Shown: positions 45,270 to 54,882 of the stretch, in pieces
How the letters are laid out: the number at the start of each line of letters is the position of its first letter
How positions within the stretch are numbered: the stretch's first letter is position 1
Assembly: GCA_015039315.1 (NCBI GenBank)
Contig: WIDE01000045.1
Span: forward strand, 100,871 to 164,870
Origin: Clavulina sp. PMI_390
Taxonomy: Eukaryota; Basidiomycota; Agaricomycetes; Cantharellales; Hydnaceae
Direction of reading: 5' to 3'
DNA length: 64,000 nt
The notes under the pieces: generated by a model
What the model saw: only the letters and a program-made list of their open reading frames with translations
Database searches by the model: none
Told to the model about the DNA's origin: nothing
Made by a program: the position numbers and the translations under genes

Positions 45270-47096
45270 TCAGCAGTGATGACTCACGGCGAATGAATTG
45301 AGAATGTTGACTTCTTGGGAAATGAGGCTGTCAAGGCGCTCGCGAAGCATAGTACGACTGACCTGTGCACGACGGGAACCAAACCAAGGCATGGAAGAAT
45401 GGCCGCAGCCAGGAGGAGAGTCGAGTGCAGATATTCCATCCACCTCCAAATCAGTAGCGGAAAAGCACATCTCAAACATGGCATCCGATGTATTGAATTC
45501 TACGAATGGATTCAGGCCATTTGTGCGGGCGATGTATTTCTGACGCCATCGTGAAGCGCTCCGTGGTGCGGGAGCATCGTACCATGGCAGCACAATCGTG
45601 GGTTGTGCCGGGGGTGGTGGTGGGAGTGGTGCCTCTGAATCAGGCGATTCCACAGTCGAGGTGGGTGCTGCCTCAGATACCGGGATTGTCTTCTTCCCTA
45701 TCCTCTACCGAGCATGGGAAGTCAGAATAAAAAGGACATTAATTATCAGAAATCGGGCACGAAGTGGGTAACCTTGGCCAGCTTCTTCATTCGCGCGACA
45801 TCTGGCACAGTCAAGGGTGGAAGAGTATTATTGCCACAGCAAGTAGCACACTGTGAGTCCATTTTCCTCATAGATTCTCGAGCAGTTTTAAGGGCTCGTT
45901 CCTTAGAGGCATTGAGCTGCACTATCTGGTATGCGTCAACGAGGCGCAGCTCCTCGGGAACATCGTTCAAGAATGCGGAGTCGCTCGCAAAGTAGCGTTT
46001 GATCGCTGCACGTTGAGCATCAGGGTACTTGAACGCGGTCGCTAAAGCCCAAGACCGAGGGGGATGCGGTTCAGCCTTGATGAGCTCGTTTAGAGCATCT
46101 CGGACCACGAAAGATGTGATTTCGAGACTGTGTACTGTGGCAAGCACCTCACGGAGCTGAGTGACATCTGTGATGGCTGGTTTGTCATCTACAGGGTACA
46201 AGAGCTGGAGTACGGTCCTGAGGGAGCTGCTGGTGTGATCAATGACGAGATATGGCTCTGTGTTGAGCCCCTGAAGCGAGGAGAGGCTGTTCTGAGGATC
46301 AGCATATGCGCTCGAACCACCACGCCATCGGAAGTGTGGAATTTGAAGTCGCCAGTATCAAGCAGTCCATCGAACGAGTCATCAATGATAGGGGGAGCTT
46401 GGGGCTGGATTGGGGTGGCAATAACCTCAAACTCTGCAGAGGGGGATTTAGTTACGGGGGGCGGAGTAAACGTCGGTACAGCTTTGATGTCTTCAAGGCT
46501 CCCAGAGAGGGAGCTAGCATGTTAAGCAGGTTTTAGTATCAAAATCATCAGAGCAGCCTATATACCATTCCAGCACTCACCGAGGCGACTCTAGTATGGT
46601 CATTGCAGAGTCTTTGATGGCATTCCCACAATAGCCAACATCTTCCAACGACGATGACGTCGCAATATCGACAGGGTTTTCTAACTCAGGGAGCCTACAC
46701 GTAGCATCTTCGGCGGAAATATGAATATGAGCAGCCGTATCATCTACAAATCCTGCTTCCTGTGGTGTAGATGTTGGTTGGTTGGACTTCTTTGCAGCTT
46801 TACCCTTCTTGGATTTTAGACCAAGCTTCTTTTTCGGGATTTCGACCTCCTCTTTGGTGATCTCAGCACCAAGCGGAGTTCCAAAACTACCGATAGTGTC
46901 GCCCTCTAAGTAGCTAGGTTCTTGAGGCTCGGAGATGTTGTTTGTAGCTTGGGGATCGCAAGTTGAGGCGAGCACATCAGTGAAAGGTTCTCTATGGATG
47001 GAAGGTCAGTAAATCGAGGAGCTCCTTGTTATATCCTGCCTACGGGGAAGGTGGGACGTCGTTGTTCGATGCACCGGCACCCCAAGAGGAGAACAT
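45270..47096 (-). CDS. BTB-domain protein C (array member 3, WYEAP class) with a frameshift in the BTB core
   Basis: The ATG at 47096 gives MFSSWGAGASNNDVPPSP. An intron joins it to a Lys-rich disordered segment ending AMTILESPR, and another to SLSGSLEDIKAVP. The BTB core starts well (LLDTGDFKFHTSDGVVVRAH, MLILRTASPRFRGST), but one nucleotide is missing at about 46258-46262 compared with its relatives. The original frame meets a stop about 20 codons later. The correct continuation (EPYLVIDHTSSSLRTVLQLL, YPVDDKPAITDVTQLREVL) lies in the next frame. Downstream everything is intact: RSWALATAFKYPDAQRAAIK, the CxxC of DSQCATCCG, an intron, VLPWYDAPAPR, IARTNGLNPFVEFNTSDAMF, PPGCGHSSMPWFGSRRA. The frame is too short for an intron to repair it. 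So it is either a young pseudogene or an assembly error. Confidence 0.7.
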
Positions 47097-47732
47097 AACA
47101 AGAAGTGAGCGAGACTCGAATGACTTGGGCTTGAGAGAGAGGTAAGATTATCTCACTGTGGGGAGTATTCAAGGGGTCTATTTATATGATGCTCAATGAA
47201 CTGCAGGCTGACGCCTGTCTCCCATGAGGCAAACGCAAGATCACATGGTGAAGATAAAGATCGTCTCTTGTAGGCATTCAATTGACTATGAGAGAGCCGC
47301 GCGACCAACGAGATCCATCACGAAGCTCGCGTTTCGCTCAGAGAGGCAGAACCACCTCTTTTATGGAGGTAGGAGGGAGATGATAGAGTGTACGAAACTC
47401 GCGTGCAGAAGCCAACGCTGGCAACTCAGAACCACAACACCACCAAACACCTACATTTACCTACTCAACCAGCGCAGAAAAGAACAGACCAGCCAGGCTG
47501 CATTATTTCGGACAACTTAGAAAGAAAAAGGAAAGCAAACGAATATCTGGTGCGATGGCTGAAAAGGGGCAATTGATCGATCATATCATGATACTTGAAC
47601 GATGATGAGCCACTGGCACCCTAGTGGAACAATCAAAGAAATGACAGCAGAAACCATACAGAAACCGAACTAGCGGCCATGGTACGCTCTTCGGAGGCCG
47701 CACCGAACTGTAGCGGGCATACGCGAAGAAGA
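47097..47732. other. Intergenic BTB-C / BTB-D
   Basis: 636 bp holding the BTB-C promoter, including a CTCCCATGAGGCAA stretch near 47219 shared with the BTB-B and BTB-F promoters, and the BTB-D 3' flank. No gene is seen. Confidence 0.45.
47298..47303. promoter_or_regulatory. CGCGCG element upstream of BTB-C
   Basis: The context is AGCCGCGCGACCAAC, 202 bp upstream of the BTB-C ATG. Confidence 0.5.
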
Positions 47733-49232
47733 CTAGTTTGTGCCTTCAGCTGGAAGTTGAATATCCCAATCCGGCTCTGTCACCATCAGCGGCCGCATTT
47801 CATCCGACATGAGGTTGTTCAATCGGCATCGGAAATCGCTCCTCGATCTTAGCGCAATGGTGGAATCGAATGCGACGATTCCATGCCCGCAGGGCGGGGG
47901 ACGCAAAAGGAATGATAGCTTGAACATCATATCCGACGTGGCCTCCGACGTGAAAAGGTTGAGATCTGCAACACAACTACGGTAATCATCAAGCCATGAG
48001 TAGTTTGTCCTTGAAGTAGGGCACACGCAAGTGGATCTAGCTGCTTTAGCTTCGCATACGCCGCAATTAATCTGCGACGCCCGACCAGACACCCCAAAAC
48101 AATTGCAATTAGCAAGAATAAGATGACGAGGGCAGGTACTGCGGCAGCCAGAGCAAATCCACTCGACCGTCGGAAGAGCTGCGCGGGCGGCCTCAAGTGC
48201 CCTCTGCTTTGCCGCGATCAGCTGGAGGATTTGGAATGCATCAACCAAATGTGCTTCTTCTGGGATGTCATCGAGGAACGCGGAATTACTCTGGAAGTAG
48301 CGCTCGATTGCGGCTCTTTGGGCATTGGGATACTTGAAAGCTGTCGCCAGCGCCCACGAGCGAAGAGGGTGCGTCTCGGCTTTAATCAATTCGTTGAGCG
48401 CATCACGAACGACAAAGGAGGTAATCTGGAGAGTGTTTGCCACCTCCAGAACTTCACGAAGCCTTTTCACGTCTTCGAATAACGGCTTGCTATTCGTGGG
48501 GTAAACGTATTGAAGGACGACCTTGAGAGCAACGCTGGCGTGCTTGATATCGCAAGGTTGTTCATCAGAGATTCCCCGAAATTGAGGAGAAGCCGTCTGG
48601 AGTATTAGAAGATGCGCTCCAACAAGGACCCCATCTGAGGTCCTGAACTTGAAGTCGCCGGTTTCAAGCAAGGCATCGAGCGGGTGAGGTATTGGGAGAG
48701 GAGTAGGCTGAGGACTTGGGTGAGAAGTGAAGCTGACAATGATGGGGTCATCTATTTCCTGCTCGTTGACCGGGGTGAAGGGGCCAGATTCCTGGTGAAG
48801 TGGTGGCGTATCATCAACCCTATCCTCTTTATCATTCCCTACAATTATCGCGGTGCTTGGGAATCCATCATCGTTGTTATCGACGACACCCCATGAACTT
48901 CCGACGTTGCCGAAAGTCGATGATCCCGCGTTGGTATCGTGGAAGAAAGATGAAGATTGGTTGTATTCCACATTAGGCCCCATTCCAACGCTCTTTTGGG
49001 CAGGATGATGTTTTAGAAACAAGAATTTACTCATTGTCAAAGAAGCACAAGAAGCCGAAATTAGATAAATTGCGCCTACCTCGCTTGCGATCCCGGCCGC
49101 AAAGAAACTTGACCCTTCATCGAAGGGAATGGCCCCGCCAGCGGTTGGGGAACCGGGCGGTGGCGTCGGTGACTCTTTGGGTGCAGCGGCAGCACCAAAT
49201 GTGAGCTTGGTGGCCTTTTTCTTGGCCATCAT
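47733..49232 (-). CDS. BTB-domain protein D (array member 4, Cys-rich class)
   Basis: This is the simplest member: two exons. MMAKKKATKLTFGAAAAPKE starts at 49232 (a second ATG follows at once). An intron (about 49081-48994) ends CCCAAAAG before SVGMGPNVEYNQSSSFFHD. After a disordered stretch comes the BTB core: LLETGDFKFRTSDGVLVGAH, LLILQTASPQFRGISDEQPC, LKVVLQYVYPTNSKPLFEDV. The BACK-like part has HPLRSWALATAFKYPNAQRA and EEAHLVDAFQILQLIAAKQR. The Cys-rich linker shows WICSGCRSTCPRHLILANC, NCGVCEAKAARSTCVCPT. The C-module is LNLFTSEATSDMMFKLSFLL, PPCGHGIVAFDSTIA and VTEPDWDIQLPAEGTN. About 470 residues with no lesion. It lacks the ALxADDxL motif. Its class is that of A, B and F. Confidence 0.88.
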   Translation of the reverse strand: MMAKKKATKLTFGAAAAPKESPTPPPGSPTAGGAIPFDEGSSFFAAGIASEVGAIYLISASCASLTMSKFLFLKHHPAQKSVGMGPNVEYNQSSSFFHDTNAGSSTFGNVGSSWGVVDNNDDGFPSTAIIVGNDKEDRVDDTPPLHQESGPFTPVNEQEIDDPIIVSFTSHPSPQPTPLPIPHPLDALLETGDFKFRTSDGVLVGAHLLILQTASPQFRGISDEQPCDIKHASVALKVVLQYVYPTNSKPLFEDVKRLREVLEVANTLQITSFVVRDALNELIKAETHPLRSWALATAFKYPNAQRAAIERYFQSNSAFLDDIPEEAHLVDAFQILQLIAAKQRALEAARAALPTVEWICSGCRSTCPRHLILANCNCFGVSGRASQINCGVCEAKAARSTCVCPTSRTNYSWLDDYRSCVADLNLFTSEATSDMMFKLSFLLRPPPCGHGIVAFDSTIALRSRSDFRCRLNNLMSDEMRPLMVTEPDWDIQLPAEGTN

Positions 49233-49877
49233 ACCGAGAGACACAAGGAAGAGAGTTAAAACAGTAGTAAAGGTGTAGAGATTGGTGGCCGTTTTGCGTT
49301 ACTGGCTGGACCGCGAGCAGAAGCTGGGGATCCACTCCGCACATATCTGATCGTGAACAATTCAGTGGGAGCAAGGCGGAATGATAGACGCGCGACTAAT
49401 TAGATGAATGCTCAAGAGGAGGCTCAAGGTGCAGGCCGCAGCTCAACACGCCCGGATCGCCCCGTCGATTCAGCCATTTGGGCTTGGGTGTTCTCGGAAT
49501 GGTTTCAGCGGGGGTTGGAAGCAGAAACACGCGAAAGCTGGCGATTCACAAATAAAACATTACAAGAACAAGGCCAACCTCAAACCATAGATTCGCGTTG
49601 GTCCAGCCAAGCGCCAGTGCAGAACTACCAATCCTAACTGAACACTCGTATCAAAGCCGCAATCCACAGAAGCCACCAGCTGGGCCAATTGGCAGTGGGA
49701 CCGAGGTGCGGGCGCAGAGAGCATGAATGTGTGTACGGCGTGAACTGAGAAAATATCAAGGAAAAAGCAAGTTTGTGGAATTGTGCAACAAGGTAGCGAT
49801 GGGGTAAAATATGAAAAGTCTTAGATAGCTAAATTCCACCAGAGGTGGTGATTCACTGTGAATAACAGGGAGTAAAT
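49233..49877. other. Intergenic BTB-D / pseudogene E
   Basis: 645 bp with the BTB-D promoter and the 3' flank of pseudogene E. A TGCAGGCCGCAG stretch at about 49430 resembles the one upstream of BTB-B and BTB-F. No gene is seen. Confidence 0.45.
49389..49394. promoter_or_regulatory. CGCGCG element upstream of BTB-D
   Basis: The context is AGACGCGCGACTAAT, 157 bp upstream of the BTB-D ATG. It is closest in flank to the orphan element at 59019. Confidence 0.55.
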
Positions 49878-51671
49878 TTAAAAATGATCCTTGGAGCGTT
49901 GATTGGATAGACTCACGGCAAATGTGGCCAAGGTTTCGACCTCGTGTGAAATGATGGACTCGAGGCGATCGCGAAGCATGATGCGACTGGCTTTGGCACG
50001 ACGTGAGCTAAACCCGCTCATGGCAGAATGGCCACAGTTTGGGTGAGGCTCAGAAGCAGAGAGGCAAATTTCAAACATAGCATCGGATGTATGGAACTCC
50101 ACAAACGGATTCACCCAGTGGTCCGAGCGATCTATCTGTGGTGCCATGGTGAAGAACTTGGCGTTTGAGGAGCTTCATACCATGGTGTCTCGTTGATGCA
50201 GTGGGATGGTGGCGGGGCTACAGTGTTGGAGAAACCAGAGCTGGTGGATGCTGTAGCAATTGTCTCTATCTTCGCCTTACCCTTACCCTTACCCTTTGAA
50301 TCCAAATAATCAGCAGATAGGAATTTAGCATCCGGAACACGACAGAATGAGGCTAACCTTGGCTAGTTTGCCAATCTCTACCACATGAGGAACAGTTATG
50401 AGCGGGAGGCTTTCACCACAACAAGTGCCACACTGCGAGTCCATCCTTATCATAGCATCTCGAGCATCCTTAATGGCTCGCTCCTTAGCAGCATTAAGGT
50501 GTACAATCTGATATGCATCCACGAGACGCAATTCCTCGGGCACATCGTCTGAGAATGCTGAGTCGCTCGCGAAGTACCGTCTGACAGCGTCACGTTGAGC
50601 ATCTGAGTACTTGAACGCTGTGGCTAAGGCCCAAGAGCGCAGGGGGTGTGGCTCAGCCTTGATCAGCTCGTTCAATGTATCACGAGCAACGAAGGACGTG
50701 ACTTGAAGCGTATCCACCGTTGCAAGCACTTCACGGAGCTGAACAACATCACTGACAATTGATTTGTTATCCACAGGATACAGGAGCTGCAGTACAGTTC
50801 TGAGGGTGCTGCTGGAATGGTTGACATTAAAGGGCTGCTGTAGTGTAGAGCATCTGAAGCGAGGGGAAGTTGCTTTGAGGATGAAAAATGTGCTCTAATA
50901 ATAACTTCGTCTGATGTGATGAACTCGATGTCGCCCGACTCGAGTAGCACACTGAAGTCATCGGTGATGACTGGGGGATCCAGTTGTTGGTTTGCTGTTG
51001 CAATGAAATCGGACTCGGGAGAGGATGCATGGAGTGGTGTAGTGGGCGTGATCAGGACTACTAAAGGTTCACAGTCCACAGGCCTGGCAAATGACCATCG
51101 CCATAGTGAGTGGGGATGAGCAACGAACCGCGAAGCCGTAGTAAGGATTAACTTTCACAACTTACCCCAGCAAATGAGTTGGGGATGTGCTCTCCATTGG
51201 CTCACGCCTATTGTCATGATTGACTACCTCTCCGAAGGGGGGCGGGCCGGCTGTATCGATGGGAGGTCCTAATGGAGAACTGAGCTTCCCATATTCCAGC
51301 TCAGGATAACTATGAGGCTTTCTTACCTGGACTCAAGAGAGGATGGTGAATGTGAGTCAACAGTCTCCGCGTCGTCATCGACACTCGCGCTCTCGAGCAC
51401 AAGAAGGGGGGGCTAATGGTAACGGATCGCGCGTGTTAGAAGACTGCTGGTGTGGGCATTCCTCCTCACTTACCTTGGACTCGGATGATGCGGGACCGGG
51501 TTCCGCGGCGTCATAGTCGACCTGTTCCCACTCCAATCCTGGAGCGCTACAGACGAGGTATTAGCAGTGAGCGGCACTAGTCACAGGAAATATTAGGGAG
51601 ACTAGGGAGATTTCGAACCCAGCTTTGGGCTTCCGACCGTTCTTCACCAAGTCATCGTTGAATCCGCTCAT
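49878..51671 (-). pseudogene. BTB-domain pseudogene E (array member 5, chimera of A-type 5' exons and WYEAP-class body)
   Basis: Exons 1-3 (MSGFNDDLVKNGRKPKA, APGLEWEQVDYDAAEPGP, PPLLVLESASVDDDAETVDS) copy those of BTB-A. The body belongs to the class of C, G and H. Lesions seen: the junction exon, read from the A-type splice site, is out of frame and stops at about 51271; one T or adjacent base is missing at the run near 50882-50892, so AHFFILKATSPRF is split between frames; the conserved Tyr of the YIxRT motif is TAG near 50120; one base is missing again before NPFVEFHTSDAMF near 50106. Preserved segments include LRTVLQLLYPVDNKSIVSDV, HPLRSWALATAFKYSDAQRD, MDSQCGTCCG, TPWYEAPQTPSSSPW and PNCGHSAMSGFSSRRA. 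With at least three disabling changes it cannot make the family protein. Confidence 0.85.
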
Positions 51672-52286
51672 TACGTCGTTGAAGCACTCAGCTCGGGAGG
51701 TGATGGCGACGAGTGGGAGACAAGAGATGGGGCGACGGAGATATGTAGGGCCTCATGCTAAGCATGCCTCTTCAAAAGGCGCGCGGCTCAATTTATGTGA
51801 GAGAGGTTATATTGTAGATGGTTTTATATGACGAGCAGTTTGTCCATTCGTACCCGAGCGCTCGAATGATGAATCAAGGCTATCAAACATGTCGGGTGAT
51901 GTCATATAATCCTTCAGGAGGTAAATCTCACTCTACGTCTCAGAACTGGAGGAGGTGGATGGTGTTGTTCGAGAAACTCGCATTGAGAAGTTGACGCTGG
52001 CAAATCAGATCCACAACATTCCCAAACACATGTGTCTGCCCTCTCCTGCGGTCCATGCTGCATCAGCTCAAACGACCAAAAAGCAAAAACGCGCACACAC
52101 AGCTATCTGATACAGCAGCGCAAAAGGGGCATTCAATGCATGACACGGTACTTAAATATGAGATGACGAGGGGCCAGCCTCCACGAACAATATAGATTAT
52201 GACGACAGAAATGGGAAGGAGACTGAACGGGCTACCATAATCCGCTCTCCGGCAGCTGCTATGAGCTTGAAATCCAAGGTGTGAAA
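51672..52286. other. Intergenic pseudogene E / BTB-F
   Basis: 615 bp, a copy of 42378-42915 with an extra segment of about 70 nt at 51892-51962. No gene. Confidence 0.5.
51780..51785. promoter_or_regulatory. CGCGCG element upstream of pseudogene E
   Basis: The context is AGGCGCGCGGCTCAA, 109 bp upstream of the former ATG, the same as in BTB-A. Confidence 0.5.
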
Positions 52287-53933
52287 CTAGCTCGTGTCTT
52301 CGGTTGGAATTTGGGTATCCCAATCCGGCTCCGTCACCATCAACGATCGCATTTCATCCGACATGATATCGCTTAATCGTCCTCGGAAATCACTTCTTGT
52401 GCTGAGTGCGATCGGAGAATCAAATGCGGCGATGCCATGTCCGCAAGTGGGAGGACACAAGAGGAACGACAGCTTGAACGTCATCTCTGCTGTAGCCTCA
52501 GACGTGAAAGGATTAATAGCTCCGACACGAGTACGATAATCGTGAAGCCAAGAACAGTCAGCGGTAGGGGCAGAGCAAATACACGAGTATCTCGCTGCGC
52601 TGGTCTCACATCTTCCGCATGGAATGTGCGAAGCTCCGCTCGACCCTGCGATGCAGCGACACTTGCCCAGCACCCGATGGCGCGGACAGGCACTGCAACA
52701 ACTCGAACAACTCCACTCAACCGTGGAAAAGCTTTCACGAGCAGCACCAAGCGCGCGCTGCTTTGCAGCAATCAAATGAAGGATTTGAAACGCGTCCACT
52801 AGGTGCGCTTCGTCTGGGATATCATCGAGGAATGCAGAGTCGCTCCGGAAATATCGCTCAATTGCGGCGCGTTGAGCATCGGGGTACTTAAACGCTGTCG
52901 CCAAGGCCCACGATCGAAGTGGGTGTGATTCGGCTTTGATCAGCTCGTTCAGTGCCTCACGAACGACGAAAGAAGTGATTCGGAGAGCGTCTGCCACCTC
53001 CAGAACTTCGCGAAGCATTATAACGTCTGTGATCGAAGGCTTGGTATTCATAGGGTATATGAACTGAAGCAACGTCTTGAGCGCATTGCTTGACTGCCTG
53101 ATTCTGAAAGGTTGCTCCCCCGAAAACTCTCGGAAGAGGGGAGATGCCGTGTTTAGGAGTAGACTATGTGCTCGGACAGTCATACCGTCTGAACTGCTGA
53201 AACAAAAATCGCCTTTATCAAGCACGGCATCCACCGCATTTGGGATCACGGTAGGGGTTGATGGTGTGGGCGGGATGCTGAGGAGAATTGGCTCTGCCGC
53301 AGGAGGTCCTTGTGAGGTGGTTGCAATGAGTACGCTCGGCTCAGGTGGCTCGTCGGCTAGAGGTGGCCTAAACCTGGTGCCACCACAATATTCATGTATT
53401 AGCACCCGATTTTAGCACCTGTCATGGATTACATCCCAACACTTACTCGTTTATATGCCGATGAGGTGTGCGCAAGATTGGATCATCCTCCTTAGGCAAG
53501 TCCGTGTCATTGCCAATCTGCTCGAACGGCGATGAATCCGCTGAAGAGGCTACATATTCTAGTCGATATACCTCGACAGGTACACCTTCAGCAGCATCGC
53601 CAAAGATCATACACTCAGCATCTATGGCTGCTTCTCCACTAGAGATCGCGGCAGCAGCTGCTGCTTGCGTTGCAACCAGTTCATCATCCTCATCCAGAGC
53701 ACGGCGAGCAGCTTCCTTTTGCGAGGGCGTATACTTCTTAAGTTTGCTTTTGATGACCTTTTGGAGCCTAGTGCGCTCCTCTTCAGAAAGGCGATGTGGT
53801 TGGGTGGGTGTTGCTTCGAGTTCAGCTCTAAGAAAGAGACTCTCGTTAAAACCCTATGAAACCTCACACTATCAGCTTACGTTGAGCGAGGGAAGGGGCT
53901 TTTTAACGCCGTTGTGTCATACGAAGATTGCAT
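52287..53933 (-). CDS. BTB-domain protein F (array member 6, Cys-rich class, twin of B)
   Basis: The ATG at 53933 gives MQSSYDTTALKSPFPRST, then one helical motif copy (RLSEEERTRLQKVIKSKLKK, EAARRALDEDDELV). The intron before the BTB exon closes at the same GTTTAG acceptor as in B. The core is LDKGDFCFSSSDGMTVRAHS, LFREFSGEQPFRI, LLQFIYPMNTKPSITDVIML. The BACK-like part is HPLRSWALATAFKYPDAQRA. The Cys-rich linker is WSCSSCCSACPRHRVLGKC, PCGRCETSAARYSCICSA. The C-module is INPFTSEATAEMTFKLSFLL, PPTCGHGIAAFDS and ends WDTQIPTEDTS. About 510 residues, intact. Compared with B the N-terminal exon and motif copy differ more than the BTB exon, which looks homogenised or constrained. Confidence 0.88.
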
Positions 53934-54882
53934 TGTGCGGGGAGTGATGAGGGCGACAAAGTTGGTGAGCGCACAAGCAAACCCCTGAAAGATAAGCGTG
54001 TTCGCCTGCAGGCCGCGGCTCTCCTTCCATGAGGCAAGCAGATAGTCATATGATTGATGAGCAAAATAATGTTCTAGAGCCACTCAATCGCGAAGAAGTT
54101 GCGGAGCTTGACAGACGCGCGATAACCAAGATTACCCATTATGAACAGAGCAGGCAGATGCAACCGCTGATGCAAGGCTAAATTGCATGAGCCCTCGAGT
54201 CCTCAAGCGTCTCCACATAGAGAAATGAGAGAGTACGGCATCGCTAGCAAGTAGTATCCGATGGCTCCACATTCGTAAAGACAAAGTGGTAATCAGAGCT
54301 CAAAGCACATCCAATACTTCTTGCTTACGCGTGATTGATAAAAGTTGCAGTTCCATCCCAGGGGTGTATCGCTGGATGGTGATGAAGTTAGGTGTGAGAG
54401 AAGCTTGAATACTAGCTTGGAGGGCGATCGCGATCGGTGGTCGTCTAATAATAAAAGACCAGTTATCGTTCTTTTCCTATGAAACAAGGAATCAGCACAT
54501 GTGGGAAATGAATGTTATGGTCTTTCAAAGCTATCTAGACGACCGCGAGAAAATAACGGTAGATTGCCGGTATATGTAAAATAGCGATTGTCAAAAAGCT
54601 GCGAAATCAGGTAATCGGGAACCCTTAACCACGAGAGGAGGCTTTTATCCAATTAGCCATGAGACCGCAGAAATACACAGGCGAGACCGTCTCGCGACCG
54701 AAAAAATAGGGTGGTGATGTTACTGGCGACGAAAATGGCTCAATCAAGAGGTATCGACAGAGAATATATACAAAAAGAGAAGGAAAGTTCCACTGCAAGG
54801 CAGAAAAAGAACGGAGTGCCAGACCACAGGATTGCAAGCCATTCATTCAAGCGTGAATGGTTTACAAGAAAATCTCGGGCAA
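53934..54882. other. Intergenic BTB-F / BTB-G
   Basis: 949 bp. The first 330 bp repeat the BTB-B promoter. The rest is the BTB-G 3' flank. Nothing else is supportable. Confidence 0.45.
54116..54121. promoter_or_regulatory. CGCGCG element upstream of BTB-F
   Basis: The context is AGACGCGCGATAACC, 183 bp upstream of the ATG, the same as before BTB-B. Confidence 0.55.

Larger units (their letters stand above)
51290..54260. repeat. Segmental duplication, copy 2 (5' end of pseudogene E plus all of BTB-F)
   Basis: This matches 41990-44880 through exons, introns and promoters. It differs by an insertion of about 70 nt at 51892-51962 and scattered substitutions. Its left edge falls exactly where pseudogene E changes from A-type to WYEAP-class sequence. 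Confidence 0.88.

Noticed and set aside
50275..50295. Three CCCTTA units resembling telomeric repeats
   Set aside because: They encode Gly-Lys repeats in the last exon of pseudogene E and are GGGTAA on the sense strand, not TTAGGG, with no further telomere-like context.
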